From Devosia sp. LC5 (lineage in GTDB: Bacteria; Pseudomonadota; Alphaproteobacteria; Rhizobiales; Devosiaceae): a stretch of DNA of 64,000 nt. This document shows, piece by piece, positions 36,372 through 45,561 of the stretch; position 1 is the stretch's first letter; every line of letters begins with the position of its first letter. Both the position numbers and the translations under genes were made by a program. Location: assembly GCF_000735585.1 (NCBI RefSeq), contig NZ_JNNO01000034.1, positions 186,001 through 250,000 on the forward strand. Direction: 5' to 3'. The notes below the pieces were generated by a model that made no database searches, was not told where the DNA came from, and saw only the letters and a list, made by a program, of their open reading frames with translations.

Positions 36372-37168
36372 ACCGTAGCGACGGAAGCGGAAATTCTTCC
36401 CGTCTTGTCGATGCTTCACCCGCCTCGGGGTTCATGTATTATGCGCAAGCCGAACACGGGCCCCCTGATATGAGCAAGACTCCTCGCAGCAGCACTGGTC
36501 TGCGCCAATTTCTGGATGTTGAGCAGCAGCGCAACTGGACGGAAGGCAAGACGAACCTGCCTGACGCTGACGAGCGGTCGGAGTCCGTGGAACTGCGGTT
36601 CAAGTATGTGCCGCGATTCCACAAGCTGGCTGCCCGCCCCCAGGCACAGGACGTTCTAAAGATTCTCGGGCTCTACGGCCAAAGCTGCATCCCCATGCCA
36701 CGCAGGACCGAGCGGCAATACTGGTCCGTGTCTTGTCTGCCATCGACGCCCGACAAGCCGCTTGTCCGCGTCAATGCGAGCTGGATGGAGCTTTTCACCA
36801 TCTACGCGGATGGCGAGGGCATCCGCGCAAGGTTCATCCTGCACCTGCCGGATTTCACGACGGACCACTCGCCCACGCAGGACCAGGCGGATGAAGTCCT
36901 GCTCGAGCGCTGCGTCACGACGCCGGAGGACGTCAGCTATTTCTTCCCGCGCGGCGAGGACATTTTTGGTATCAATGTGCGTGGTTCCGCCTCGATCCAC
37001 AAGTTCCTCGCCACCCCGCACGTACTGCGCGCCATTCGAAGATTCAATCTGACGCATATGAACGAGCCACTGCTACGGCGTCGCGGACTACATGCTGGAA
37101 GGTTGAGTGGCTGGGATGCCCGCCGCCGCGGCAGCGCTTGCGTTCATCCGGCCTTAGCCTGCCGTTAG
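36368..37168 (+). CDS. Unrecognised protein, possibly frameshifted near its end
   Basis: The 266-aa frame starts at ATG 36368, overlapping the previous stop, so it is probably translationally coupled; ATG 36434 or 36473 are alternatives. I do not recognise the family. It is soluble and rich in charged and aromatic residues (for example RTERQYWSVSCLPSTP). The last 30 residues become Arg-rich and unlike the rest. A shift to another frame near 37067 would give YGVADYMLEG and a stop at 37104-37106, which reads like a natural end. So the gene may carry a recent frameshift close to its 3' end. It overlaps the tail of the DUF3830 gene on the other strand. Confidence 0.5.
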   Translation: MNRSDGSGNSSRLVDASPASGFMYYAQAEHGPPDMSKTPRSSTGLRQFLDVEQQRNWTEGKTNLPDADERSESVELRFKYVPRFHKLAARPQAQDVLKILGLYGQSCIPMPRRTERQYWSVSCLPSTPDKPLVRVNASWMELFTIYADGEGIRARFILHLPDFTTDHSPTQDQADEVLLERCVTTPEDVSYFFPRGEDIFGINVRGSASIHKFLATPHVLRAIRRFNLTHMNEPLLRRRGLHAGRLSGWDARRRGSACVHPALACR

Positions 37169-37573
37169 CTCAAACCGGATGGCTTGGGCGCCTTCCCACA
37201 AGACCAGCTTTCCAAGCGCTGGCAGGTTCTCCAGTCCCTCAGTTAGCGTAATGAAATGGTTGCCCGCGAGCTGACCCATCTTGCTCGAGAAATCCACGCC
37301 GCCATAGGCCAAAAGGATTTCCGTCTCGCTTATGCCGCCAGGATAAAGAATGACATGGCCGGGCGCCGGATGGCTGGTGTGGTTCTCATAGCCCACCTCG
37401 AAATCGGTTTCGCCGAGCGGCACCCATACACCTTCCCCGCTCCAGCGCACATGCACGATTTGGCTGTCATAGGGCAGCACCTTCAGGAAGGCTGCGCTCG
37501 TTTTGGGCGCAAGCTCGGTTTCCAGCCGCCCTTTGAAAATATAGGGGCCGGCAGTCACTGTGATGTCGTTCAA
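37154..37573 (-). CDS. DUF3830-family cyclophilin-like protein
   Basis: The start is taken as TTG 37573 behind GAGGAAAA, giving 139 aa beginning MNDITVTAGPYIFKGRLETE; the frame further upstream has no family character. Diagnostic blocks are APKTSAAFLKVLPYDSQIVH, VRWSGEGVWVPLG, LYPGGISETEILLAYG and GQLAGNHF. The family has a cyclophilin-like fold and is often encoded beside amidohydrolases and amino-acid or nucleobase transporters; the activity is not defined. It is divergent from the M20-like hydrolase operon, with a strong inverted repeat in between. Confidence 0.83.
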   Translation of the reverse strand: MNDITVTAGPYIFKGRLETELAPKTSAAFLKVLPYDSQIVHVRWSGEGVWVPLGETDFEVGYENHTSHPAPGHVILYPGGISETEILLAYGGVDFSSKMGQLAGNHFITLTEGLENLPALGKLVLWEGAQAIRFELTAG

Positions 37574-37654
37574 CGCATTTTCCTCTTCTAGGCGTTGCGA
37601 GCCTGCTTTGGGCGGCTGGCACGCCGGTTGCAGCATTATGAATCCAGGGCCGCG

Positions 37655-37689
37655 AGAAACCCCGGTTGTTCGGTATTTTCGGGGTTTCT
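37655..37689. repeat. Perfect 10-bp inverted repeat in the DUF3830/M20 divergent region
   Basis: AGAAACCCCG (37655-37664) and CGGGGTTTCT (37680-37689) are exact inverse copies around a 15-bp spacer. It could be an operator spanning about two helical turns, or a leader hairpin of the M20 operon. The AT-rich segment that follows (about 37745-37790) contains TTGCATGC and ATTGTATGCAT elements resembling FCD-type GntR half-sites. Confidence 0.5.
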
Positions 37690-37840
37690 GGATTTCCACG
37701 GCCTCTCGTTCAAGCGCGCTGCACACAAAATAGGCGACAAAATTTGCATGCTTATTGCATTGCCATTGTATGCATTATGTGTTCTTCTTCTGTCAACCAG
37801 CGTGACAATCAGGCGGGTTCAAGACGGCAGGAGCGCGGAT

Positions 37841-39148
37841 ATGGCATGGCCCACCCAGGCGGCAATGGAGCGGATCGACCGTGAACGGGAAGCCGTGCTG
37901 GCCTTCCTGCAGTCGCTTATCCGGCTACAGCCATCCGGGGAAACCGCGATCCAGGCGGCGCTGGCGGACCGGCTTGCGGCGACTGGCGCTCGCGTGCAGA
38001 GCCTGCAATACGAACCGGCCGCCGTCCCGCTCATCGATGAATTTGCCGCCGGCGCCAATGCTGCGAGCGGTACGCGCGCCAGTATTGTCGGTACCTACCG
38101 GGCCGCTACGTCCGGCGGCCGCAGCGTCATCCTTTTTGCCCATCCGGATGGGGAGCCGATAGGGGATACTGCCACCTGGCAACGCCCACCCTTCGAAGGG
38201 GTCATCAACGATGGCCGCCTTTATGGCTGGGGCGTTGCCGACGACCTAGCCGGTGTCAGCGCCGCTGTATCCGCCATGGAAATGATCAAGGCCGCGGGCA
38301 TCGAACTGGCTGGCGACGTCATCGTCGCAAGCACGCCGAGCAAGCGGCACGCGCGCGGCGTCGCTGCCGTCCTGCACCATGGCTATGCCGCCGATGCGGC
38401 TATCTACCTGCATCCCGCTGAGTCAGGCGTTGGCATGAACGAGATCAAGGCCTTCGCTTCCGGTCAACTCGAATTCACTGTCACCGTGCCGGGCAAGAAG
38501 CCTGACACCACCGAGCCGGGCCATACCGCCTTTGCCCATGCCGGCGTCAATGCGCTCGACAAGGCCGTGATCCTGATCGCCGCGCTCAAGGCCCTCGATG
38601 CCCATCGTGCCCGCCGCGTTCATCATCCGCTCCTCGATGCGGCCATCGGCCGCTCGTCCAATATCCTGCTGTCATCGCTGCAATATGGGCAGAACAGGGC
38701 ATTCTCGCGCATGCCCACCGAGCTCATCTTCGGCGGCGCGATATCGTTCCCGCCATTCGAGAAGCTGGCCGACGTGCAGGCCGAAGTCGCGGTTGCTCTC
38801 GATGCCGCAATCGACGCCGATCCTTTCCTGCGCCACAACCGCCCAGTGCTGCATTGGGTATCCGGCGTCACCGGCATGGAAGTGCCGGAAAGCCACGACC
38901 TCTATCGAGCGGTAGCCCATTCGGTGGAGCAGGTGTGCGGTTTCAAGCCCCATGTGAACCCCATGCATACCTCCAGCGATATCCGCAATCCGGTTGTCCA
39001 GAGGGGCATTCCCACGGTCGGTCTCGGCCCCTATTGCGGCGACCTGACCCAGACGGGGCGCCACGACGAATGGGTCGACGTCGAAGACTACATCCGTGCC
39101 GTCAAGGTCACGGCCGCCAGCGTCATCGCCTGGTGCGGCACATGCTGA
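37841..39148 (+). CDS. M20-family metallohydrolase-like protein with altered active site
   Basis: The start is ATG 37841, 7 bp after AGGAG. The 435-aa product has an M20/DapE/ArgE fold: H101-x-D103 (FAHPDGEP), bridging D134 (GVADDLAG), a fourth-position block HPAESG (H191, E194) and last ligand H376 (NPMHTSSD). The usual Glu-Glu general-base pair is absent: the aligned place reads S167-K168-R169 in ASTPSKRHARG. It may use another base, act on a different substrate or have lost hydrolase activity. It heads an operon with an amino-acid importer and oxidative catabolic enzymes, so an N-acylated or peptide-like amino acid is a plausible substrate. Confidence 0.78.
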   Translation: MAWPTQAAMERIDREREAVLAFLQSLIRLQPSGETAIQAALADRLAATGARVQSLQYEPAAVPLIDEFAAGANAASGTRASIVGTYRAATSGGRSVILFAHPDGEPIGDTATWQRPPFEGVINDGRLYGWGVADDLAGVSAAVSAMEMIKAAGIELAGDVIVASTPSKRHARGVAAVLHHGYAADAAIYLHPAESGVGMNEIKAFASGQLEFTVTVPGKKPDTTEPGHTAFAHAGVNALDKAVILIAALKALDAHRARRVHHPLLDAAIGRSSNILLSSLQYGQNRAFSRMPTELIFGGAISFPPFEKLADVQAEVAVALDAAIDADPFLRHNRPVLHWVSGVTGMEVPESHDLYRAVAHSVEQVCGFKPHVNPMHTSSDIRNPVVQRGIPTVGLGPYCGDLTQTGRHDEWVDVEDYIRAVKVTAASVIAWCGTC

Positions 39149-39219
39149 AAATCGACGAGAAATCCGGAGCAGCCAATGGTTGCGACGGTCAGGACACCAA
39201 TCAAACAGGAGCAGCAGAC

Positions 39220-40086
39220 ATGACTAAATCGATCCTTCTGGGATCCGCATTCGGCGTTCTCATCGCTTTCGGTGCAGCCCTTTCGATGGCCGCCCCGGCC
39301 GTTGCGCAAGACGCTGAATGCCCGGCCGGCCTGCCATTGGCCACGCCGGGCAAGTTGACCATGTCGATCAACGCAACCATTCCGCCCAAGCAATATATCA
39401 ATGCCGACGGTGAACTGGTCGGCCTGCACGTTGATCTGGGCAACGAGATCGCCAAACGCCTGTGCCTTGAGCCGGAATTCATGAACGTGGCGTTTGAGGT
39501 GCAAATCCCGGGCCTGCAGACCAAGCGCTGGGACATGATCAATACGGGGCTCTACTACACCGACGAGCGCGCCAAGATCATGCAGCTCATCCCTTACACC
39601 ATCAACGCGCTGGCCCTCATCGTTGCCGATGGCAATCCGCTGGGCGTGGCGACGCCCGAAGATCTGGCCGGCAAGGTTGTGGGTGTCGAGATCGCCGGCT
39701 TCGAGGAAAAGAAGATCCGCGAGATCAATGACGAGCAGGTGGCCAAGGGGCTGGCTCCGATGGATATCCGCGTCTTCAACACCTATGGCGACACTTTCCT
39801 GGCCCTGGGCGCCGGCCAGATCGAAGCCGTGTTCGCCGGCGACGCGATTGGCAAATATTATCAGGAGCAGGGCAAGTTCACGATGGCGGTGACGGGCCTC
39901 TATCCTGGCAGCCCTGGCGTCTTCGCCACGATCGAGCCCGCAATCGCCGACGCCATCGTCGTTGCCCTCAATTCCATGCTCGAAGACGGCACCTATAATG
40001 CACTGATGGACCGCGACGGCGCCACCAAGATCGAGACCTGGCCGACCTGGGAAGGCCGGTTCGCGGCCTATTTCTTCCCCGAGTGA
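39220..40086 (+). CDS. Polar amino-acid ABC transporter substrate-binding protein
   Basis: The start is ATG 39220 behind CAGGAG; the long frame upstream is inside the hydrolase gene. The 288-aa product has a signal peptide ending at APAVAQ (about residue 30), then a family 3 solute-binding domain with LTMSINATIPPKQYINADGE, GLHVDLGNEIAKRL and a hinge region VEIAGFEEKK. Family 3 proteins bind polar amino acids, opines or similar. Its GTG/TGA overlap with the next gene fits a complete importer of the glutamine type. Confidence 0.88.
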   Translation: MTKSILLGSAFGVLIAFGAALSMAAPAVAQDAECPAGLPLATPGKLTMSINATIPPKQYINADGELVGLHVDLGNEIAKRLCLEPEFMNVAFEVQIPGLQTKRWDMINTGLYYTDERAKIMQLIPYTINALALIVADGNPLGVATPEDLAGKVVGVEIAGFEEKKIREINDEQVAKGLAPMDIRVFNTYGDTFLALGAGQIEAVFAGDAIGKYYQEQGKFTMAVTGLYPGSPGVFATIEPAIADAIVVALNSMLEDGTYNALMDRDGATKIETWPTWEGRFAAYFFPE

Positions 40087-40883
40087 TCCTTCGGGCGCCG
40101 GCTCCGGCTGGCGCCGCCCCTGTTTACCAACCACAGCCGGATGTGCACATGACCTGGAGTTGGCCCGACTTCCTTGAATATCTCGTCAGCCCCTACATGA
40201 TGCGGGGCGCCTGGACCACGGTCTGGCTGTCGGTGGTTTCCATGGTCATCGGTATCAGCCTGGGCTTTGTGGCTGCGCTGATGAAAATGTCGCACAACCG
40301 GGTCGTCAGCGGCATTGCCGGTTTCTACATCTGGCTCTGGCGCGGCACGCCGCTGCTGGTGCAATTGGTTATCATCTATGCGGGCCTGCCACAGCTCGGC
40401 ATCCGCCTTGGCGTCATCGAATCCGCCATTCTCGGTCTGGCCGTCAACGAAGGTGCCTATTTCGCCGAGATCATGCGATCGGGCATCACCGCAGTGGACA
40501 AGGGCCAGCACGATGCCGCCCGCGCCTTGGGAATGACCTATCGCAAGATGATGCAGATCGTCATCCTGCCGCAGGCGACACGAGTCATCGTGCCCCCGCT
40601 TGGAAACCAGTTTCTGGGTATGCTCAAAACCTCCTCGCTCGCCTCGGTCATCTCGATGGAAGAATTGCTACGCAGCGCCCAGCAATTGGCGCAGATCGAG
40701 TTTCGCGTGCTCGAAGTCTATTTCGTCGCTGCCATCTATTACCTGGCCATGACCACGGCCTGGGGCTTCGTCCAGCGCCGCATCGAAAGCCATTACGACC
40801 GGCCATTCGATGGTCGCGATAGTGCCGCTGCAGCCGCGCAGCGGACTGTGGATCCCGCCGCCACGGAGGTGATTTCTCGATGA
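40083..40883 (+). CDS. Polar amino-acid ABC transporter permease
   Basis: This inner-membrane permease of the HisM/GlnP type has the motif [20 protein letters not shown] and the EAA-like loop [20 protein letters not shown]. The start may be GTG 40083, overlapping the previous stop, or ATG 40149 ([12 protein letters not shown]), which begins where the family usually does. A single permease gene implies a homodimeric channel. The ATPase gene follows with a 4-bp overlap. Confidence 0.88.
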   Translation: MILRAPAPAGAAPVYQPQPDVHMTWSWPDFLEYLVSPYMMRGAWTTVWLSVVSMVIGISLGFVAALMKMSHNRVVSGIAGFYIWLWRGTPLLVQLVIIYAGLPQLGIRLGVIESAILGLAVNEGAYFAEIMRSGITAVDKGQHDAARALGMTYRKMMQIVILPQATRVIVPPLGNQFLGMLKTSSLASVISMEELLRSAQQLAQIEFRVLEVYFVAAIYYLAMTTAWGFVQRRIESHYDRPFDGRDSAAAAAQRTVDPAATEVISR

Positions 40884-41668
40884 CCGGCCAGTCTTCCGCT
40901 CCCGTCCGGCCGCTGATCCGCATCCAGCGCGTCCGCAAGTCTTTTGGCGACAATCTGGTGCTGCGTGATGTGTCGCTCAATGTCGCTCCCGGCGAGGTTG
41001 TCGTCATTGCCGGGCGGTCCGGCAGCGGCAAGAGCACGCTGCTGCGCTGCATCAATAATCTCGAGACCATCGATGCCGGTTCGATCTATACCGGCGATGA
41101 ACTGATCGGCTACCGCCAGCTTGGGGGCAAGCTGGTGCCGATGCGGGAGGCCGAAGTCGCCCGCCAGCGCCAGGAGCTGGGGATGGTGTTCCAGCAATTC
41201 AACCTGTTTCCGCACCTGTCGGTGCTGGATAATATCACCGCGGCGCCGATCCATGTGCGGGGCGAGGCCCGCTCGAGCGCCGAGGCCTATGGCCGGGAAT
41301 TGTTGAGCCGCGTCGGCCTGCCGGAAAAAGCACATGCCTATCCAAAGCAATTGTCGGGCGGCCAGCAGCAGCGCGTCGCCATAGCACGGGCGCTCGCCAT
41401 GCGGCCCAGGGCCATGCTGTTCGACGAACCCACCTCGGCGCTCGATCCCGAAATGATCAGCGAAGTGCTCGACGTGATGATCGACCTGTCGCGCCAGGGC
41501 ATGACCATGATCGTGGTGACACACGAAATGGGCTTTGCCCGTGCCGCGGCAGACCGGGTGATCCTGATGCATCAGGGTGAAATCGTGGAGAATGCTCCGC
41601 CTGAAGAATTCTTTACGGCGCCCAAGAGCGAGGCGACCAAACAATTCCTGTCCAAGATATTGCCATGA
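40880..41668 (+). CDS. Amino-acid ABC transporter ATPase (GlnQ/HisP type)
   Basis: This 262-aa ATPase has Walker [12 protein letters not shown]-loop [12 protein letters not shown], signature [14 protein letters not shown], Walker [14 protein letters not shown] and H-loop VVTHEMGFA. It energises the importer formed with the preceding permease and binding protein. Typical single-domain size; no unusual residues. Confidence 0.92.
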   Translation: MTGQSSAPVRPLIRIQRVRKSFGDNLVLRDVSLNVAPGEVVVIAGRSGSGKSTLLRCINNLETIDAGSIYTGDELIGYRQLGGKLVPMREAEVARQRQELGMVFQQFNLFPHLSVLDNITAAPIHVRGEARSSAEAYGRELLSRVGLPEKAHAYPKQLSGGQQQRVAIARALAMRPRAMLFDEPTSALDPEMISEVLDVMIDLSRQGMTMIVVTHEMGFARAAADRVILMHQGEIVENAPPEEFFTAPKSEATKQFLSKILP

Positions 41669-41749
41669 ACCAGCGTCTTCCCACTGTTGCGATGCGCTTG
41701 GCGCACGGCGATGTCTTTCCCGAGCCTGTCCAAACCCCGGATTATCCCT

Positions 41750-42649
41750 ATGTCTAAGCCGTTTCGCGGCACGTTCACCGTCATGATCACCCCCTTCGAT
41801 TCCCAGAGCCGGGTCGATCTTGCCGCGACCGCCGATTTCGTCGATTGGCAGATCAATGAAGGCATTCACGGTCTGGTGCCGCTGGGCTCGACTGGTGAGT
41901 TCCTGTCGATGACAGACGACGAACGCGCCAGCGTGGCCGAGACGGTTATTGGCAGGGCGGCCGGCCGGGTGCCGGTGCTGATCGGCACCGGGTCGGAACG
42001 CACCGAGGATGTGATCCGCTATTCGCGCGAGGCCCAAGCCATGGGTGCCGATGGCGTGATGATCATCCCGCCATACTATTCCACCCCGACAGAAGATGAG
42101 CTGTTCGAACACTACCGGCGCATCGGGGAGTCCCTGTCCATCCCGATCATGATCTACAATAATCCGGCCACGGCCAATGTTGATCTGACGCCTCGCATCG
42201 TCGAACGGCTCTGCCGGATCGACAACGTGCGCTATATCAAGGAATCCACCATGGATGTGACCCGTATTCGCGATATCATGGACTTCTGCGGCGAACGCAT
42301 GACGGTTTTTGGTGGCATTATGGGCTTTGAGTCATTCCTGGCTGGCGCCCAGGGCTGGGTTGCGGTCGGCTCCAATCTCATGCCGCGTGAAATGGCCGAC
42401 ATCTTCTCCCTCTGGTCTGACAAGGGTGATTATGATGCAGCGCGCGCGCTCTATATGCGTGTCCTGCCGGTCATCCGCCTCGTCGGCGGCCATCGATACG
42501 TGGCAGGGTCCAAGGCCGCTCTTGCCTTGATGGGGCGTTATGTCGGCGAACCGCGCGCACCGCGCCTGCCCCTGCTGGGCTCTGAGCTGGCCATGGTCAT
42601 ACAGGCCTTGCGGCAGGCCGGCATCAAGCTCGCGGACCTGCCGGCGTGA
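41750..42649 (+). CDS. DapA-family (dihydrodipicolinate synthase-like) aldolase/deaminase
   Basis: The start is ATG 41750 (MSKPFRGTFTVMITPFD), the usual family N-terminus, although upstream ATGs are in frame and no ribosome site is clear. The 299-aa TIM barrel has PLGSTGEFLSM, the catalytic Tyr in IYNNPATAN and the Schiff-base Lys in YIKESTMD. Many relatives act on catabolic keto acids, not in lysine synthesis. Next to an FAD-linked imino-acid oxidase-like fusion, a role like pyrroline-4-hydroxy-2-carboxylate deaminase in hydroxyproline breakdown is possible. No hydroxyproline epimerase is in the window, so this is only a suggestion. Confidence 0.82.
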   Translation: MSKPFRGTFTVMITPFDSQSRVDLAATADFVDWQINEGIHGLVPLGSTGEFLSMTDDERASVAETVIGRAAGRVPVLIGTGSERTEDVIRYSREAQAMGADGVMIIPPYYSTPTEDELFEHYRRIGESLSIPIMIYNNPATANVDLTPRIVERLCRIDNVRYIKESTMDVTRIRDIMDFCGERMTVFGGIMGFESFLAGAQGWVAVGSNLMPREMADIFSLWSDKGDYDAARALYMRVLPVIRLVGGHRYVAGSKAALALMGRYVGEPRAPRLPLLGSELAMVIQALRQAGIKLADLPA

Positions 42650-45561
42650 CGTCAGGCCTGCGCCTCTCGCGCACCGGGATCGAACCGGCCGGCAAGACCC
42701 TGAGCTTCATGTTCGATGGGGTGGAAGTCGCTGCCATCGATGGTGAGACAATCGCTGCAGCGCTTGCTGCGGCGGGGCAGATCGAATTGCGCCAGGCCGG
42801 CCCGCATGAGCGTCGCGGCGTGTTCTGTGGCATGGGCGTCTGCCAGGACTGCCTGGTCGAGATCGACGGCAGGGGCAGTCAGCGCGCCTGCATGACCAAG
42901 GCAAAGGCCGGACTGGACGTTCGCCGGCATGATCCGGCCCATAGCCGACTGGCCCCGCTGGCCAGGCGGCCGCAGGCGCCGCCACGCATTGAAATGTGCG
43001 AAGTGGCCATCGTTGGTGCGGGCCCGGCGGCCCTTTCTGCCGCCCGTGTCCTCGGCGGTGCCGGCGTCCGCCCCATCCTGATCGACGAGCGGGACCTGGC
43101 CGGCGGTCAATTCTTCAAGCCGCTGGCGCCATCTTACCGATTCTCGTCTCGTGCTCTTGACAGCCAGTCCGAGCAAGGTCGAATCCTTGTAAAGCAAGTG
43201 CGCGAACTGGGGGGTGATATCCGCTCCGGCCAGACCGTCTGGCACGCATCCATCACCACGGGGGGCAGGGCCGAGCTTGGTGTCGCCGCCAATACGCAGG
43301 CCTATATCCTCTCGGCCAGCGCCGTACTCCTTGCGACCGGTGCTTATGAGCGTCCCCACCACGTTCCGGGCTGGACCCTGCCCGGCGTCATGACAACAGG
43401 GGCGGCACAAACGCTGGCGCGGGCCTATCGCGTCAGCCCCGGCCGGCGTGTTGTTGTTGCCGGCAATGGCCCGCTGAACTGGCAGGTCGCGCTGGAGATC
43501 GCGCGCGGCGGCGGCACCGTCATTGCCGTGCTGGAAAGCGCCCGTCCGACGAGGCCAGGCGCCTTGGCAGCCCTTGTTAGCATGGTGTCCGCAAGCCCCA
43601 AGCTGGCCTTTGCCGGCTTGCGATTGCGCGCCGATCTGGCCATGGCCGGTATTCCCATCCACGAGGGTGTTGTCGTTTCCCAGTTGCGCGGGAACGGGAA
43701 AGTCGAGCAGGTGATTGCGCGGCGCTCCGATGGCAGTGAGCTTGCCTTTGACGCCGACGCGGTCTGTCTGGGATACGGTTTCACGCCCTCGGTCGACGTG
43801 CTCCGTATGCTCGGCGGTCCGGTTAGCGTCGATCCGGACGGCTTCCCGCTGCCGCTGCTCGATGGCGATGGCCGCAGCGCCACCGGACCGGTCTGGGTGG
43901 CAGGCGATGGTGGGGCGATTGGTGGCAGCCAGGTTGCCATGGCGCAAGGCGCGCTCGCCGCCCACGCCATCCTCGCCAGTTTGGGCAAACCAGTGCCCGA
44001 CCGTTCTGGTGCGGCCGACCAGCTTGCGCGTGCGCGCCGCTTTCAGGGCAATCTCTGGAGCCTCTTCGCGCCGCAGGTGCAGCCTCCCGAGTCGCCAGCA
44101 GAGACCATCATATGCCGCTGCGAAGGTGTCTCCGCCAGCCAGATCGCCAGTGCCGGCGCTGATGGCGTTGCCGACCTGGGCAGCCTGAAGCGTCATACCC
44201 GCCTCGGCATGGGGCGCTGCCAGGGCCGCTATTGTGCGGCCAAGGCATTGCAGATGCTGCGCGGTGACCTGACAGGGGCCAGCGAGGCCGATCTGTTCGC
44301 GCCCCAGGCGCCCACGCGCCCGGTGCCCGCAATGCTCCTCGCCAATGAAAAAGGCGAATGGGCCGGGCATCGCGAGGTCGGCACCAGCGTGACCCCGCGC
44401 GGCGCCCACCGTGCCGATCCACTCCCATCCCGATGCGATCTGCTCGTCATCGGCGCCGGAATTACCGGTGCGGCCACTGCCTTGTTCGCTGCGCGCAATG
44501 GCATGGACGTCGTTGTGGTGGATCGCAGTGCGCCCAATAGCCAGGCCTCCGGCGGCAATGCGGGGAGCCTGCATGTGCAATTGCTCAGTTGGGACTTCGG
44601 CAAGAAAGCCATGGCCGGCGGTAGCCCCGCTCTGCATACCTTGCCCCTACAACGCGACTCGGTCGCACTCTGGAAGGCGCTGGAACTCGAACTGCAAGCC
44701 GACTTCGAGATCGTTACCACCGGCGGGCTGATGGTGGCCGAGAATGCCGACCAGACCCAGTTTTTGCGCGACAAGGTCGATGCCGAACAGCGCGCGGGCA
44801 TCCAGACCGAAGTCATTGGCCGCTCAGAATTGGCCAGTCTTGCACCGGCATTGGCCCAAACGACGATCGTGGCTGCCTATTGTCCGGCAGAAGGCAAGAT
44901 CAACCCGCTCAAGGCCACGCCCGCCATTGTCGGCGCTGCCATGGCGCATGGCGCGCGTTTTGGCGCCGGCCATGACATCACAGGCATTCAGGCCGATGGT
45001 GAAGGCTACCGTGTCACCAGTGCCGCCGGCGCCACCATAAGCTGCCGCAGGCTGGTGATCGCCGCTGGGGGCTGGTCGAGACAGCTCGGACGCATGCTCG
45101 GCGCAGAGCTGCCGATCTCCGGCGCACCGCTGCAGATGCTGGTTACCGAACCAACCCGGCCGATACTCAAGCAATTGGTTGCCCATGCCGACCGCCACCT
45201 GACCATGAAGCAGGCAAGCAATGGCAATCTGATCATCGGTGGGGCCTGGACGGCCGATACCAATAGCCAGACCGGTTATGCCCGTGTGCTGCGCGACAGC
45301 ATCGAGGGCAATCTGTGGGTTGCCGAACGCACAATTCCTGCGGTTGCGGGTCTGCATCTGTTGCGCAGCTGGGCCGCCATGAACATCAATATCGACGGCG
45401 CGCCGCTGCTCGGTCCCATTGCCGGACACCCCAATGCGTTCATTGCCGCCACGGCCAATGGCTACACCCTGGGTCCAATCATGGGCCAGATAACCGCCGC
45501 CCTTGCAGCCGGCCGCGATGCTGGCCGCGGGCTTGAGGGCTTCACGCTCGCGCGCTTCTGA
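42646..45561 (+). CDS. HcnA-HcnB-HcnC-like fused FAD oxidoreductase, 971 aa
   Basis: The start is GTG 42646, overlapping the previous stop. Four modules lie in one chain. An HcnA-like [2Fe-2S] domain has C61, C66, C69, C82 (FCGMGVCQDC). An HcnB-like FAD/NAD(P) domain begins EVAIVGAGPAALSA (from about 120). A BFD-like [2Fe-2S] domain has C490, C492, C525, C530 (ICRCEG and GMGRCQGRYC). A DAO-type FAD domain (from about 597) has LLVIGAGITGAATALFA and ends with LRSWAAMNINIDGAPLLGPI. These correspond to the separate subunits of HcnABC, opine oxidases and D-hydroxyproline/proline dehydrogenases. It probably oxidises an imino or N-substituted amino acid and passes electrons to the respiratory chain. 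Confidence 0.85.
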   Translation: MTSGLRLSRTGIEPAGKTLSFMFDGVEVAAIDGETIAAALAAAGQIELRQAGPHERRGVFCGMGVCQDCLVEIDGRGSQRACMTKAKAGLDVRRHDPAHSRLAPLARRPQAPPRIEMCEVAIVGAGPAALSAARVLGGAGVRPILIDERDLAGGQFFKPLAPSYRFSSRALDSQSEQGRILVKQVRELGGDIRSGQTVWHASITTGGRAELGVAANTQAYILSASAVLLATGAYERPHHVPGWTLPGVMTTGAAQTLARAYRVSPGRRVVVAGNGPLNWQVALEIARGGGTVIAVLESARPTRPGALAALVSMVSASPKLAFAGLRLRADLAMAGIPIHEGVVVSQLRGNGKVEQVIARRSDGSELAFDADAVCLGYGFTPSVDVLRMLGGPVSVDPDGFPLPLLDGDGRSATGPVWVAGDGGAIGGSQVAMAQGALAAHAILASLGKPVPDRSGAADQLARARRFQGNLWSLFAPQVQPPESPAETIICRCEGVSASQIASAGADGVADLGSLKRHTRLGMGRCQGRYCAAKALQMLRGDLTGASEADLFAPQAPTRPVPAMLLANEKGEWAGHREVGTSVTPRGAHRADPLPSRCDLLVIGAGITGAATALFAARNGMDVVVVDRSAPNSQASGGNAGSLHVQLLSWDFGKKAMAGGSPALHTLPLQRDSVALWKALELELQADFEIVTTGGLMVAENADQTQFLRDKVDAEQRAGIQTEVIGRSELASLAPALAQTTIVAAYCPAEGKINPLKATPAIVGAAMAHGARFGAGHDITGIQADGEGYRVTSAAGATISCRRLVIAAGGWSRQLGRMLGAELPISGAPLQMLVTEPTRPILKQLVAHADRHLTMKQASNGNLIIGGAWTADTNSQTGYARVLRDSIEGNLWVAERTIPAVAGLHLLRSWAAMNINIDGAPLLGPIAGHPNAFIAATANGYTLGPIMGQITAALAAGRDAGRGLEGFTLARF

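Noticed and set aside
41750-42649. Lysine-biosynthetic dihydrodipicolinate synthase
   Set aside because: Operon context with an amino-acid importer and an FAD oxidase-like fusion points to a catabolic DapA-family enzyme instead.
42652-44637. A 661-aa minus-strand frame
   Set aside because: Antisense to the well-supported fused oxidoreductase, with no recognisable domain.
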